Positions 1-9,662 of a stretch of DNA of 64,000 nt are shown piece after piece (the stretch's first letter is position 1; the number at the start of each line of letters is the position of its first letter). Made by a program: the position numbers and the translations under genes. This stretch comes from Trichobilharzia regenti (taxonomy: Eukaryota > Platyhelminthes > Trematoda > Strigeidida > Schistosomatidae). Where the stretch lies: assembly GCA_944472135.2 (NCBI GenBank), contig OX235263.1, forward strand, positions 31,363,379 to 31,427,378, in the 5' to 3' direction. The notes under the pieces are model-generated. The model searched no databases. It was not told the origin of the DNA and was given only the letters and a program-made list of their open reading frames with translations.

Positions 1-650
1 GAATTCATTGGATGTTTTGCCTCACGATAAACACAGTGAAAGCTATCCAATGTACGACATAACTGGCTGGTCACAGTAGTTACGAAGGGGATTGAACCGA
101 CAGTCTTGAGTACTTTCACGAGAACACAGTCATCGTTCATAGGTTTGTTGCAGCGTTTAATAACACCAAAAGTACTATCATAACCACTCAATTTAAAACT
201 CTCTTTTATGCTAATTGGAATCCCATACAGCTCTGATTCTTTGTCGATATCCGATGAGGACTTCATGTTAACAGCATTCTCTTCTGCCTCCAAAATGAAT
301 TCAGAAATACCTGAATTTCCGTTATCGTACAACTCCAACGCTTTCAGCTGAAAAGCATGTAGTACATCAGCGGGTTCTAAACTCCCTAACTTGATCTGCT
401 CAGATAAATATGACAAGCTTTCGTTACAAATGGTGAGTGAGACTGATGCCGGCGAATTCGACAGACTTCGTCTAATTTTTTCGACATTTCGTTCGACTTG
501 CCTTCGCTTGCCTGTTAACCGTTTCTGATTGTGGTATGTTTGTAGTTTGACAGTTAACTTCCAAGATATCAAGCCCAAACTTATGGCCAGAATTACATTC
601 CTGATTGGATGTTCTGTGAGTAAAGCTGTTACGTCCTTTGAGATATTTCA
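1..650 (-). pseudogene. FAAH paralogue fragment (second copy of the 5' part of the gene)
   Basis: Bases 1-612 match 10795-11406 of the intact FAAH gene with only a few substitutions, so the minus strand reads FAAH residues about 21-224 without a break and runs off the window edge just before the catalytic serines. Past about 612 similarity drops sharply, but a diverged homologous N-terminus can still be read (SKDVTALLTEHPIRNV against SKEIEAFLRENPIRNV in the intact copy). That frame has a TGA just upstream and no in-frame ATG; an ATG at about 662 is in another frame. Either this is a broken copy, or its first exon is spliced in through a site I cannot confirm. The abrupt change from near identity to strong divergence suggests gene conversion or a duplication edge. 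Whether it is functional cannot be decided because the rest lies outside the window. Confidence 0.7.
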
Positions 651-990
651 AGGAATTCCTCTGAAGCCATCGTTTACCTGTAAAATCCTTTTAGTGTTCT
701 ACTTTTTATTTGGATTTGTTTGGTGTTTTATATATTACCTTATGAGTTTCTCAGTCCCTGAACGCTTAATCACTTCATCTATCAATATTTTTTAGTTAAA
801 TTCGCAGGCTACATTTCAGTGGATAATAAACAATGTCGTGCTGATGATTTGAGAATTTGTAATTATGCAAGTGTTTTATGATCTATGTAGTCAACCATTT
901 TGAGTGTATAAGTAAATTATAAGTTTCCAGACCGTAGGCGTTGCGAACGTCCTGGAATAATTTGAGCGCCGAGTCAGACTGATTCATAAT
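651..990. other. No gene seen
   Basis: AT-rich sequence between the FAAH fragment and the Penelope-like remnant. Its short plus-strand ORF over 529-795 overlaps the antisense of the FAAH copy and is judged a shadow. No recognisable domain or repeat. Confidence 0.5.
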
Positions 991-2492
991 AAATTATTTG
1001 AATTAATCCCAGCGTGTGTTAAGAAATCAAAACAAGATTTTTCTAAACGTTTCGCTGTGTAAGCCACAGCTTCTTCAGCAGATTTATTCGAAATTCTATT
1101 AATCATCAAAATATATAGTCAAAAACTTTTGCATGAATTGGAGTCAGTTTATTTGAAGGTCATTTATCCATGGATATTTTTACCAATAGAGATATGTAAG
1201 CAGTCATCACATATATATTTGTAATGATTAGTGTCAAATTGTTGTTCTCTACAATTTTCTATAGTTGATTCGTAAAGATTAGTGTTGTGTGAATGTGTGT
1301 GTGTGTATGTATGTTATTTGTCATATGGAAAATACGTGAATTCACATGTGATAAACATGATACTACATTTTTAAAAGGTCATGGAGACTCATAGAAAGTT
1401 TGTTGTTTTTCATCTGTCTCGTTTCATAAAAGTTTGCCATATAGGTGATAGGTCTATACCTTCCTTCCTATTCACTGCATTCGATGTGGTTAAAATGTGC
1501 AAGGCTTCAGAGGTCAATCTTTCTTCTATGTGAATGAAATCCTCTTCCAAGATATTCGACATTGTCGAAATCAATCTTACGTCCGCTGTCTATCGCATGC
1601 ATTGCTATAGCCGATCTTTTTTCTAGACTTTTTAATTCTACTTCATTTCTAGGTGGACGTTTCGTGCATAGTCCATGTTCATTCACTCTCACATTCACGT
1701 GTCTACTCCTCTCCCCTATAGAGCATGCATCGCATTCTGAACGCTTTATCCTGTAGACACAATTACTTTGTGACATTTTGGGAACTATATCCTTGACATG
1801 CACCAACGCTTTCTCCAGAGAATTGACATAGACTTTAATATTATATGAAGCAAATAGTCTTTGAAGTTGTCCAGCTGTGTCCTTTTGATATGGAATGGCT
1901 GAGGTCGATAGCCAAGATTTTTCAATTCTTTGTTTTCCCTAATGCTCCTTTTTATTGATAATGTTATCTAGTAGCTTTTCCGGATAACCATTTCCAATCA
2001 AAATCTGTTTTATGTTGGACATCTTGTTTTCCATATCGTCATTGTCTGTTATAATCTTTACTAGCTGTGTTAACGAGATTTAAAGCTACTGAAACTTTCA
2101 TTCCTATTGGATGATCTAATTGGAAATTCAAATATTTGTTGGAATGTGTCGGCTTTCTGTATATGGTGGACCTAAGTTTCTCGTCAGTTTGTCTATTTAC
2201 AAGACAATCAAGAAAGTTTAGAGTTCCCTCCGCCTATTCTACTTCATTAGTAAACTCAATATATTCTGCGATCAAGTTAATTTCTGTTAAAAAGTTCTCT
2301 TATTTTAGCTTTCTCTATGATGGCAAATGTGTCATCTACACATCTGTACTATATTCTAGGATGACAACTGAAACTTGTCAATGCTTTCTTTTCTAGGGCT
2401 TTCATATACAGGTTTGCTACAATTGGAGATGCTGGTGAACCCACTGAAACTCCATTTGTTTGACAGTATAGTTTGTCTTTTGAAGGTAAAAT
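991..2492 (-). mobile_element. Penelope-like retroelement, 3' half (RT C-terminus, GIY-YIG domain, 3' region)
   Basis: On the minus strand 2492-1929 reads reverse transcriptase in the Penelope style: VSVGSPASPIVANLYM followed by YRCVDDTFAII, with an in-frame stop just before YRCVDD. Downstream, 1806-1507 carries the C-terminal endonuclease-like domain. The 3' region runs on to about 1000 and includes a stem GCTGTG/CACAGC followed by GAAAC. The upstream part of the same RT lies at 8175-8357; an LTR element splits the two. The element is dead (stops and frameshifts). Penelope-like elements are known in flatworms; the family call rests on the GSPxSPxxA and VDDTF motifs and the CVYRI/IGE pattern. 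Confidence 0.75.
1507..1806 (-). pseudogene. Penelope-like GIY-YIG endonuclease domain remnant
   Basis: A 99-residue open stretch with CVYRIKRSECDACSIGERSR near residue 17, then NEH and a C-terminal block with AMHAIDSG, KIDFDNVE and FHSHRRKI. In Penelope-like elements this domain nicks the target DNA; the usual pattern is YRI-C-x2-C followed by YIGET. Here the Tyr of YIG is Ser and the first Cys of the pair is Arg, so it is probably inactive. It belongs to the element at 991-2492. Confidence 0.7.
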
Positions 2493-2781
2493 TGTAGTGA
2501 TCCATTTTATGACTCATCATCGTACTATACTTTCACTATGTAGTTGGATTTTGATTTGTTTATCCCTATAAAGATTGTGTGTTATCAACTTATACTTTTG
2601 TACTCGCTCAACTTTTGAATTTTGATTACTGAGATGATACACGTTCGTATACCTTCTCAAGTGTCTTTTGATTTACGTTGTGGACGTCGAGTAATCACAA
2701 GGTTAGGACACAATAAGAAACGTGAAGAAGTACTAGGATATATATGTGTACACAAATTTGATCAAATAGAGCATCACAACA
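2493..2781 (+). repeat. 5' LTR of the gypsy element
   Basis: Begins TGTAGTG and ends CACAACA; 289 bp, matching 7882-8170 almost throughout. The same LTR is present a third time, inverted, at 8581-8869. Confidence 0.93.
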
Positions 2782-2784
2782 AAT

Positions 2785-2797
2785 TGGTGAGCCCGAC
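2785..2797 (+). promoter_or_regulatory. Primer binding site (tRNA-Trp type)
   Basis: TGGTGAGCCCGAC, starting four bases after the 5' LTR. It differs by one base from TGGTGACCCCGAC, the complement of the tRNA-Trp 3' end used by CsRn1-type elements. The assignment is by similarity. Confidence 0.65.
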
Positions 2798-3053
2798 AAC
2801 GCTGATCAACATCATTTCGAAGTACACACATATTGGATTTAATCATCACTGCTATCGTATTAACTTTGTAACTGTATCACATTTGGATACATAAATATAT
2901 ATATGTATAAATTTACTGACATTTTTGTTGAAAATACTTTCGGTAAGCAGACCAATTTTGGATATTTTTGAACATACCAGTATTCTGTTCTGCTTTTGCT
3001 CACTGTTTGTATTTTGGCTATCATCTTTATATATTGGTTTCTACACTAATGTA

Positions 3054-4472
3054 ATGTCATTTGATACTGATAACAAAACTTCGAATCCAACGTCTGTGAC
3101 TGCAGTTACCATATCCATACCACCTTTTAAACCCAATGACCTATATCTGTAGTTCACTCACCTGGAACACTCACTTCCTAGTTAACCACATCACTTCTCA
3201 AACTACAAAATTTGGTTATGCAAGCTCCATCTTACCGGATGAAATAGCAGAGCATGTATAGGAAACACTAATAAATCCAGATCCAGAAACTCCGCTCGAT
3301 GTTTTAAAGCAGGTTGTAAGATCAATTCTATTCCCATCCTTGGATCAAGTCAACCTGTCCCGGATCAGCCTAGCGTTGTTGCAACCCAATTATCCATGCC
3401 TAACGTGTCTATCCCCCCTTGTTTAATGAACTGTGTGTATGTGTATTTACCTCTATCCGTTTAGTCAGACAGATGAACTCATGACCCAATCAGAGTATTT
3501 TGTGATTTGTTATTTTTGCTGACCCATGTCTTACTTTGTACTATTCTGTCGAGTTTATCTTATTTATTGATCTTCATCTGTATTTTCCTACCTGGTTAAG
3601 TTTCCAATTAAATTCTATCTTTGTGCCTATGCTCAGTCTATCTCTTTACCGCTTTCTGTTTTATGCCATGCCTTACTTGGGTTTATTCTTCTACTGACTG
3701 CTCACCTGAACGGTCGTGTCTGGTTCCGGCTAGTTCGCAATTTTGGCTTTAACGTTATTCCGCTCTGATAGCGGTACCTTGCTTTCTGTTAAGCGTTATG
3801 CTTTGTACTCTTGAAACCGTTAAGTACCGTAGAAACAGTGACCGGCTTCTTGTTTGTTCTGAACCGGGATAGCCTTTATCTACGCGTAACTTAATTTCAA
3901 GCGATATTGCGCTTACACAGGTTATTAAGATTGCTTCATTATCAGACCAGAAAGCTATTGATCAGCTGCTCAGCAATGTAAGTCTGAGTGATAGAACACC
4001 TTCTCAACTCAAAAGCTATATGTGTAACATTTTATGAGTTCGGAAGGTAGACACCAGGTTTTTCTATCAATTGTGGCCAAGGCGGTTGCCCCACAACATT
4101 CAGCAGGTATTAGCGTTTGGAGACGAAGACATAGATATTGACAAGTTAGCGGGAATTGCTGACAGAATGTATGAACGGATGCCTCCACAAGTAACATCTG
4201 TAGTCGACAAATCGTCAGACAAACACATAGAAGCACTAGAACGTAAAATAGACGTTTTGACCGGGCAATTAATGACGATGAGGTTTAATAGACAACCTAT
4301 TATATCATTCAGAAGACAGCGTAGTCGCTCAGGCAATATACGTAAATATAGCTTACAAGAGACCATGTGCTGGTATCATCGAAAATTTGGTGTACAGGCT
4401 AAACGGTGCACACAGCAATGTGCTTTCCAGCAGCCTATGGCGTCGGGAAACGAAAAGGCCAGCGGTCAGTGA
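3054..4472 (+). pseudogene. Gypsy Gag (broken)
   Basis: Starts at ATG 3054 (MSFDTDN...), reads PPFKPNDLYLWFTHLEHSL in two frames near 3118-3170, and ends in an open segment 4071-4472. The last part has a DKLAGIADRMYERM helix, typical of this Gag family, and the motif CWYHRKFGVQAKRCTQQC at about 4369-4422, a C-x2-H-x9-C-x3-C knuckle. Several stops and frameshifts lie between 3150 and 4070. Gag would form the virus-like particle and bind RNA; this copy cannot be translated as one protein. Confidence 0.8.
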
Positions 4473-4990
4473 TGACTGCATTCACTGGACAACACCCGTC
4501 CCACAGTCGTCTCTTCAGGGTGACAGATAAAATAACGGGGGCACAATTCCTGGTAGATACCAGCGCAGAAGTTATTATAGTTCCCCAAACACCCAGCGAA
4601 CGTTTACAGACAAATCCCGCATTAGTACTTAAGGCTGCGAATAATTCTACTATAAAAAATTTTGGAATTCGAAGACAAAAACTTAATTTTGGTTGCAGTA
4701 CACCATTTGAGTGAGAGTTCGTCATTGCTGAAATAACCTTTCCTATTATTGGGATGGATTTTCTTCAGCACTACGAATTGCTAGTCGACTCTAGTCGCCA
4801 TAGATTGATAAATAGCAATCTCAAACTATCGATTCTAGGCATCTGCACCGATGTTAAGAGTATCCGCTTGATGGTAGCTACATCAGATCAATTATCCCCG
4901 TACGAGATTTTGCTGAAGAAATTTCCTGAACTCACACAGCGATTACTCAACAGCCCCTCTCAAACACAACATAACGAACCATATTGTAAC
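4406..4990 (+). pseudogene. Gypsy aspartic protease region
   Basis: Open from 4406 with RLFRVTDKITGAQFLVDTSA: the active-site triad normally DTGA reads DTSA. One in-frame TGA occurs at 4712-4714, after which the same frame resumes with EITFPIIGMDFLQHYELLVD, the usual C-terminal protease block (IIGMDFL). It overlaps the end of gag in another frame. A frameshift near 4980 separates it from the RT. Confidence 0.8.
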
Positions 4991-6300
4991 TAAAGGTCCA
5001 CCTGTTGCAGCAAAACCACGTCGTTTGGATCCAGCTAAAATGCAAATAGCAAAAACAGATTTCAACAGATTGTTGGATCTAGAAATAATACGACCGTCAA
5101 ACAGCCCATGGTCATCACCCACTTCATATAGTACCAAAGAAGAATTCAACAGAGATACGACCATGTGGAGATTTCCGAGCTTTAAATAAGCAGACGATAG
5201 CCGATAGATACCCAATTCCGCATATCCACGATTTTTTCCATAGCATGGCATGTGCTCAGACATTTTCCCAAATTGACCTCGTTCGTGCCTACTACCATAT
5301 ATCTGTCGAACCCAAGGACATCCCCAAAACTTCGGTAACCACTCCTTTTGGCTTATTCGAGTTCATCCATCTGCCATTTAGCTTACCTAACGCAGCGCAA
5401 ACATTTCAGAGATTCATCGGCCAGGTCTTGCACGGCCTCACATTCGCTTACGCCTATATCGATGATATACTGGGTGCTCTTCAGGTGATTTACTTGCGAC
5501 AACATCACTTAGAAACACTCTTTAAACGCTTGGCCGAATATGGGATTGTCATTAAGCCAAGTAAATGTGAATTCGGTAAGAAAACTATAACATTTTTGGG
5601 AAATCAGGTAGACAATCATGGCATTCGACTGATAACAGAACAGCTTCAAGTCCTAAAAGAATATCCCTTCCCAGATTCGTTCAAAAAGTTACGCCGATGC
5701 CTTGGTCTCGTCAATTTTTGTCGCCGTTTCATTCCTCACTGTGCACAGCTGGCCCAACCACTGACAGATCTACTAAAAGGTCACGCGAAATTGCTGCACA
5801 TGGATACTTCAGCAGTCGAAACATTTGAAAAGCTAAAACATGCTCTAAGCTCAGAAACTTTACTGGTACGTCGTGACACCAACGCTCCTATAGCTATTAA
5901 GACAGATGCATCAGATGTCGCCGTCGGCGCAGTTCTTCAATAATTTTCTGCTGGAAATGGCAACCTCTCTCCTTTTTCTCCAAACGCCTAGACGATACTC
6001 AGTCAAGATATAGTGCATTCAGTAGGGAATTACTAGCAGTCTATCTTGCTGTTAAACATTTTCGTCATATGGTCGAAGGAATACCGTTTACCATTTACTC
6101 AGACCACAAACCTTTAACCAAGGCCATGAATGCGAAGCACGATAACTACTCACCAAGAGAGCTCCGACACCTTGAGTTCACTTCTCAGTTCACTTCAGAT
6201 ATTAGATTCGTCAAAGGACATAAAAACGAGGTAGAAGATGTGTTATCCCGCATCCATATAAATACCTTAGGAAAAGATCACTTTGACCTTAAAAAGATGG
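4991..6300 (+). pseudogene. Gypsy reverse transcriptase and RNase H (broken)
   Basis: The RT begins with VTKGPPVAAKPRRLDPAK, is deleted or frameshifted around 5130-5245, then is open for 232 codons at 5245-5943: FSQIDLVRAYYHISVE, TPFGLFEFIHLPFSL and the catalytic YAYIDDIL. RNase H starts with IKTDASDVAVGAVLQ, is cut by a frameshift at 5940, and continues from 6069 with FTIYSDHKPL and RHLEFTSQF. It copies the element's RNA in Ty3/gypsy particles. Clearly gypsy-type; non-functional as assembled. Confidence 0.87.
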
Positions 6301-6399
6301 CTAGACTGCAAACTATGGACGAGGATCTGAAAAATAACACGAGTATTTCCTTACGTTCGCGAGATGTTATCCTTGATGAAAGCCTAACTATTACGTGTG

Positions 6400-7615
6400 A
6401 TGTTTCCAAAGGCAAACCACGTCCTTTTGTCCCATTAGAAATGCGAAGATCAGTTTTCTGCAAAATACATGGCATTTCTCACCCTGGTATCCGAGCGACA
6501 GTTAAACTGATAAGTGACCGATATATATAGCCGAATATGAATCGTGAGACTAAACAATTGACTATAGCATATTTAGCCTGCCAAAAGTCAAAGGTACTAC
6601 GACATACAGTCTCAACTAATGGCCAGTTTCCAGAACCTGATGGTAGGTTCCAACACATACACGTTGACATCGTTGGACCGTTAGCACCATCCAATGGCTT
6701 TACTGATATCTTAACGTGTATTGACAGATTTACAAGATGACCAATAGCTAGTCCCTTACCTGATATTCCCGCTGAAACTGTTGCAAAGAGCATTATACAA
6801 AATTGGATCTCCAACTTTGGAGTGCCCAGCGTTATTACCACAGACAGGGGCGCTCAATTAGAAAGCCATTTATTCCAACAACCCACAGAACTACTGGGAA
6901 TCAAGCATATATATACTACTGCTTATCTTCCCAGTCCAAACGGCTTAGTGGAGAGATTTCATCGTCAGCTGAAAGCATTATCGATGGCAGTGAAAAATGA
7001 TGATAAATGGGGCGATAAATTACCTCTTGTACTTCTTGGAATACGTTCGACAATCAAACAAGATATCGAATGTTGTCCACAGAATTAGTTTATGGAACTA
7101 CTTTACGACTGCCTGGAGAATAATTCAACCCAGTCACTGAAGTTCCAGCTGACGAAACTACTTTTGCACAACAACTGAGACAACATATGAGCCTTTTAAG
7201 ACATCAGCTCAACCAAGGATACATACCTCAAAAACTAGACGACTGCACTCGTGTTTTTATACGACACCACGGTGTAAGGAAACCACTTCAACCACCCTAT
7301 GACGGATCATTTAAAGTAATAAGCAGAACAAACAAAATCATCACTGTCGAACGCGGAGGAAATTACGAGAATGTAAGCATCGATAGCACAAAACCCAGGT
7401 CATCAACATCGGCTAAAGTTACGCCACAAAATGATTCATGCTCTAAAGATTCAAAATCTGGTGATATTCTGGCTAACAAAACAGAAAGAATCACAAAATC
7501 AGGCAGACGAGTACATTGGCTACAAAGATTTGTACAGACAATTTATTTCCAAGTCATTTCCACACTTCCTTATTACTGTGCTATTAACTATGTTAGATAT
7601 AAATCTATTCTGTAA
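6400..7615 (+). pseudogene. Gypsy integrase (broken)
   Basis: The zinc-binding region is recognisable at about 6450-6600 (CKIHGISHPGIRATVKLI, then LACQKSK). The catalytic core has HVDIVGPLAP, VITTDRGAQLES and NGLVERFHRQLKA, giving the D, D and E residues of the DDE triad, with in-frame stops at about 6530 and 6738. A C-terminal piece is open at 7187-7615, with the RVFIRHHGVRKPLQPPYDG block that usually closes these integrases. It inserts the cDNA into the genome in intact relatives. Confidence 0.85.
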
Positions 7616-7869
7616 CTCTTTACAATAACAGGTTCATTATTATTCTAATAATTTTTATGGTTTTATTGTTACATTTTGCACAACTTTCTAAACATTTTGG
7701 TTCCTGTCAAAGCGTTAGCATTTTCGCATATATACAGTTATATTATCAAACCTCAGAAAACTTAAAATCATCGATTCAGTTTTCATACCAGAAACTCTTA
7801 TATTTATTGTGTCCTTGTAAATTACAATAACATACCGAATACAGCTAAACTTCATTTACCTGCTTTCTA

Positions 7870-7881
7870 CGGAGGGGCTAT
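7870..7881 (+). promoter_or_regulatory. Polypurine tract
   Basis: CGGAGGGGCTAT lies directly before the 3' LTR; the GGAGGGG core is the expected primer for plus-strand DNA synthesis. Confidence 0.7.
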
Positions 7882-8170
7882 TGTAGTGGCTCATTTTATT
7901 ACTCATCATCGTACTATACTTTCACTATGTAGTTGGATTTTGATTTGTTTATCCCTATAAAGATTGCGTGTTATCAACTTATACTTTTGTACTTGCTCAA
8001 CTTTTGAATTTTGATTACTGAGATGATACACGTTCGTATACCTTCTCAAGTGTCTTTTGATTTACGTTGTGGACGTCGAGTAATCACAAGGTTAGGACAC
8101 AATAAGAAACGCGAAGAAGTACTAGGATATATATGTGTATGCAAATTTGATCAAATAGAGCATCACAGCA
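7882..8170 (+). repeat. 3' LTR of the gypsy element
   Basis: 289 bp, TGTAGTG...CACAGCA, followed by the target duplication AAAT (8171-8174). About ten differences from the 5' LTR, counted by eye. Confidence 0.93.
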
Positions 8171-8174
8171 AAAT

Positions 8175-8357
8175 ATGTAGATTCCAAACAAAGTTTTAAG
8201 CATTTTATAACTTCAACTATTGATAATAAAGATTTAGTTAATACTTCCTGATTGTTTTCAAGTTCATATTTCATAATACCAAGTGCATAACATATAAGAA
8301 TACTAGTAAATATAATATTAAATTCTATGTCAATGTCAATGTCTATGTCATAGAAAA
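8175..8357 (-). pseudogene. Penelope-like RT, upstream part (other side of the gypsy insertion)
   Basis: Minus-strand reading gives LENNQEVLTKSLLSIVEVIK and then LKLCLESTYF, a block that in Penelope-type RTs precedes the GSPxSP motif. It is the continuation of the element ending at 2492. The sequence stops at 8357, where the inverted arm begins; a short CAATGT/CTATGT tandem run lies at 8328-8350. Confidence 0.65.
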
Positions 8358-8580
8358 AGTGAGCAAAAGCAGAACAGAATACTGGTATGTTCAAAAATGT
8401 CCAAAAATGGTCTGCTTACCGAAAGTATTTTCAACAAAAATGTCAGTAAATTTATACATATATATATTTATGTATCCAAATGTGATACAGTTACAAAGTT
8501 AATACGATAGCAGTGATGATTCAATCCAATATGTGTGTACTTCGAAATGATGTTGATCAGCGTTATCGGGCTCACCAATT

Positions 8581-8869
8581 TGTTGTGATGCTCTATTTGA
8601 TCAAATTTGTGTACACATATATATCCTAGTACTTCTTCGCGTTTCTTATTGTGTCCTAACCTTGTGATTACTCGACGTCCACAACGTAAATCAAAAGACA
8701 CTTGAGAAGGTATACGAACGTGTATCATCTCAGTAATCAAAATTCAAAAGTTGAGCAGATACAAAAGTATAAGTTGATAACACACAATCTTTATAGGGAT
8801 AAACAAATCAAAATCCAACTACATAGTGAAAGTATAGTACGATGATGAGTCATAAAATGGATCACTACA
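8581..8869 (-). repeat. Third gypsy LTR, inside the inverted arm
   Basis: A complete 289-bp LTR in reverse orientation, followed on the minus strand by the leader of the element (8358-8580). It lacks the body of an element, so it came by duplication of the junction, not by an independent insertion. Confidence 0.88.
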
Positions 8870-9432
8870 ATTTTACCTTTAAAGACAAACTATACTGTCA
8901 AACAAATGGAGTTTCAGTGGGTTCACCAGCATCTCCAATTGTAGCAAACCTGTATATGAAAGCCCTAGAAAAGAAAGCATTGACAAGTTTCAGTTGTCAT
9001 CCTAGAGTATAGTACAGATGTGTAGATGACACATTTGCCATCATAGAGAAAGCTAAAATAAGAGAACTTTTTAACAGAAATTAACTTGATCGCAGAATAT
9101 ATTGAGTTTACTAATGAAGTAGAATAGGCGGAGGGAACTCTAAACTTTCTTGATTGTCTTGTAAATAGACAAACTGACGAGAAACTTAGGTCCACCATAT
9201 ACAGAAAGCCGACACATTCCAACAAATATTTGAATTTCCAATTAGATCATCCAATAGGAATGAAAGTTTCAGTAGCTTTAAATCTCGTTAACACAGCTAG
9301 TAAAGATTATAACAGACAATGACGATATGGAAAACAAGATATCCAACATAAAACAGATTTTGATTGGAAATGGTTATCCGGAAAAGCTACTAGATAACAT
9401 TATCAATAAAAAGGAGCATTAGGGAAAACAAA
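8870..9432 (+). pseudogene. Penelope-like RT fragment in the inverted arm
   Basis: Plus-strand reading gives FKDKLYCQTNGVSVGSPASP, VANLYMKALEKKAL and, after the same TAG stop as in the left arm, YRCVDDTFAIIEKAKI. The shared stop shows that the element was already dead when the arm was duplicated. Confidence 0.75.
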
Positions 9433-9662
9433 CAAGACAAAACTGAAATTGTAAGAGGGATTACTTAAATTAACAATAGTTGGATATTCTGATTAAAAAA
9501 TAGATAAATAAATCCATGTCATGATATTATACCACCATTTTACCACAATTAATCCACTGTAGCATACAAAGCTAAACTCTGTAAAAACATAATCTGCGGT
9601 ATCAAGACAAACCTCAAATATGCAAACGAAAAGGAAAATATTTTTTTACTTTGTGTTAGTTC
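9433..9662. other. Intergenic, downstream of FAAH
   Basis: AT-rich 3' flank of the FAAH gene. I see no repeat or clear polyadenylation signal close to the stop. Confidence 0.5.

Larger units (their letters stand above)
1929..3004 (+). repeat. Left arm of a 1.08 kb inverted repeat
   Basis: Matches the reverse complement of 8358-9432 nearly base for base. The arm contains the Penelope RT fragment, the 5' LTR and the first 220 bp of the gypsy leader, so it spans a transposon junction. The match ends abruptly at 1929 and 3004. Confidence 0.9.
2493..8170 (+). mobile_element. Complete Ty3/gypsy LTR retrotransposon, CsRn1/Boudicca-like, degenerate coding region
   Basis: A 5678-bp element with 289-bp LTRs (TG...CA), flanked by the 4-bp target duplication AAAT at 2489-2492 and 8171-8174. 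The order is gag, protease, reverse transcriptase, RNase H, integrase, the Ty3/gypsy order. The primer site resembles the tRNA-Trp complement and the Gag ends in a C-H-C-C motif, both known hallmarks of the CsRn1 clade found in flukes. It inserted into the RT region of a Penelope-like element: LESTYF lies on one side (minus strand, near 8180) and FKDKLYCQTNGV on the other (near 2480). The two LTRs differ at roughly ten positions and the pol frame has several stops and frameshifts, so it is an old, inactive copy. Confidence 0.93.
8358..9432 (-). repeat. Right arm of the 1.08 kb inverted repeat
   Basis: Inverted copy of 1929-3004. It shares base variants with the 5' LTR rather than the 3' LTR at most positions where these differ, so it was copied from the left junction after the gypsy element had inserted. 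It ends 230 bp before the FAAH stop codon. Confidence 0.9.

Noticed and set aside
838..860. CTGATGA, a hammerhead-like start on the plus strand
   Set aside because: No following stem and no GAAA; a chance match.
2622..2894. A 90-codon ORF (MITEMIHVRIPSQVSF...) present three times
   Set aside because: It lies in the LTR and leader of the gypsy element and recurs only because the LTR does; no domain, and its reading is not tied to gag.
4100..4366. Minus-strand ORFs in the gypsy Gag region
   Set aside because: Antisense to the Gag segment with DKLAGIADRMYERM and the CHCC motif, which is the real frame.
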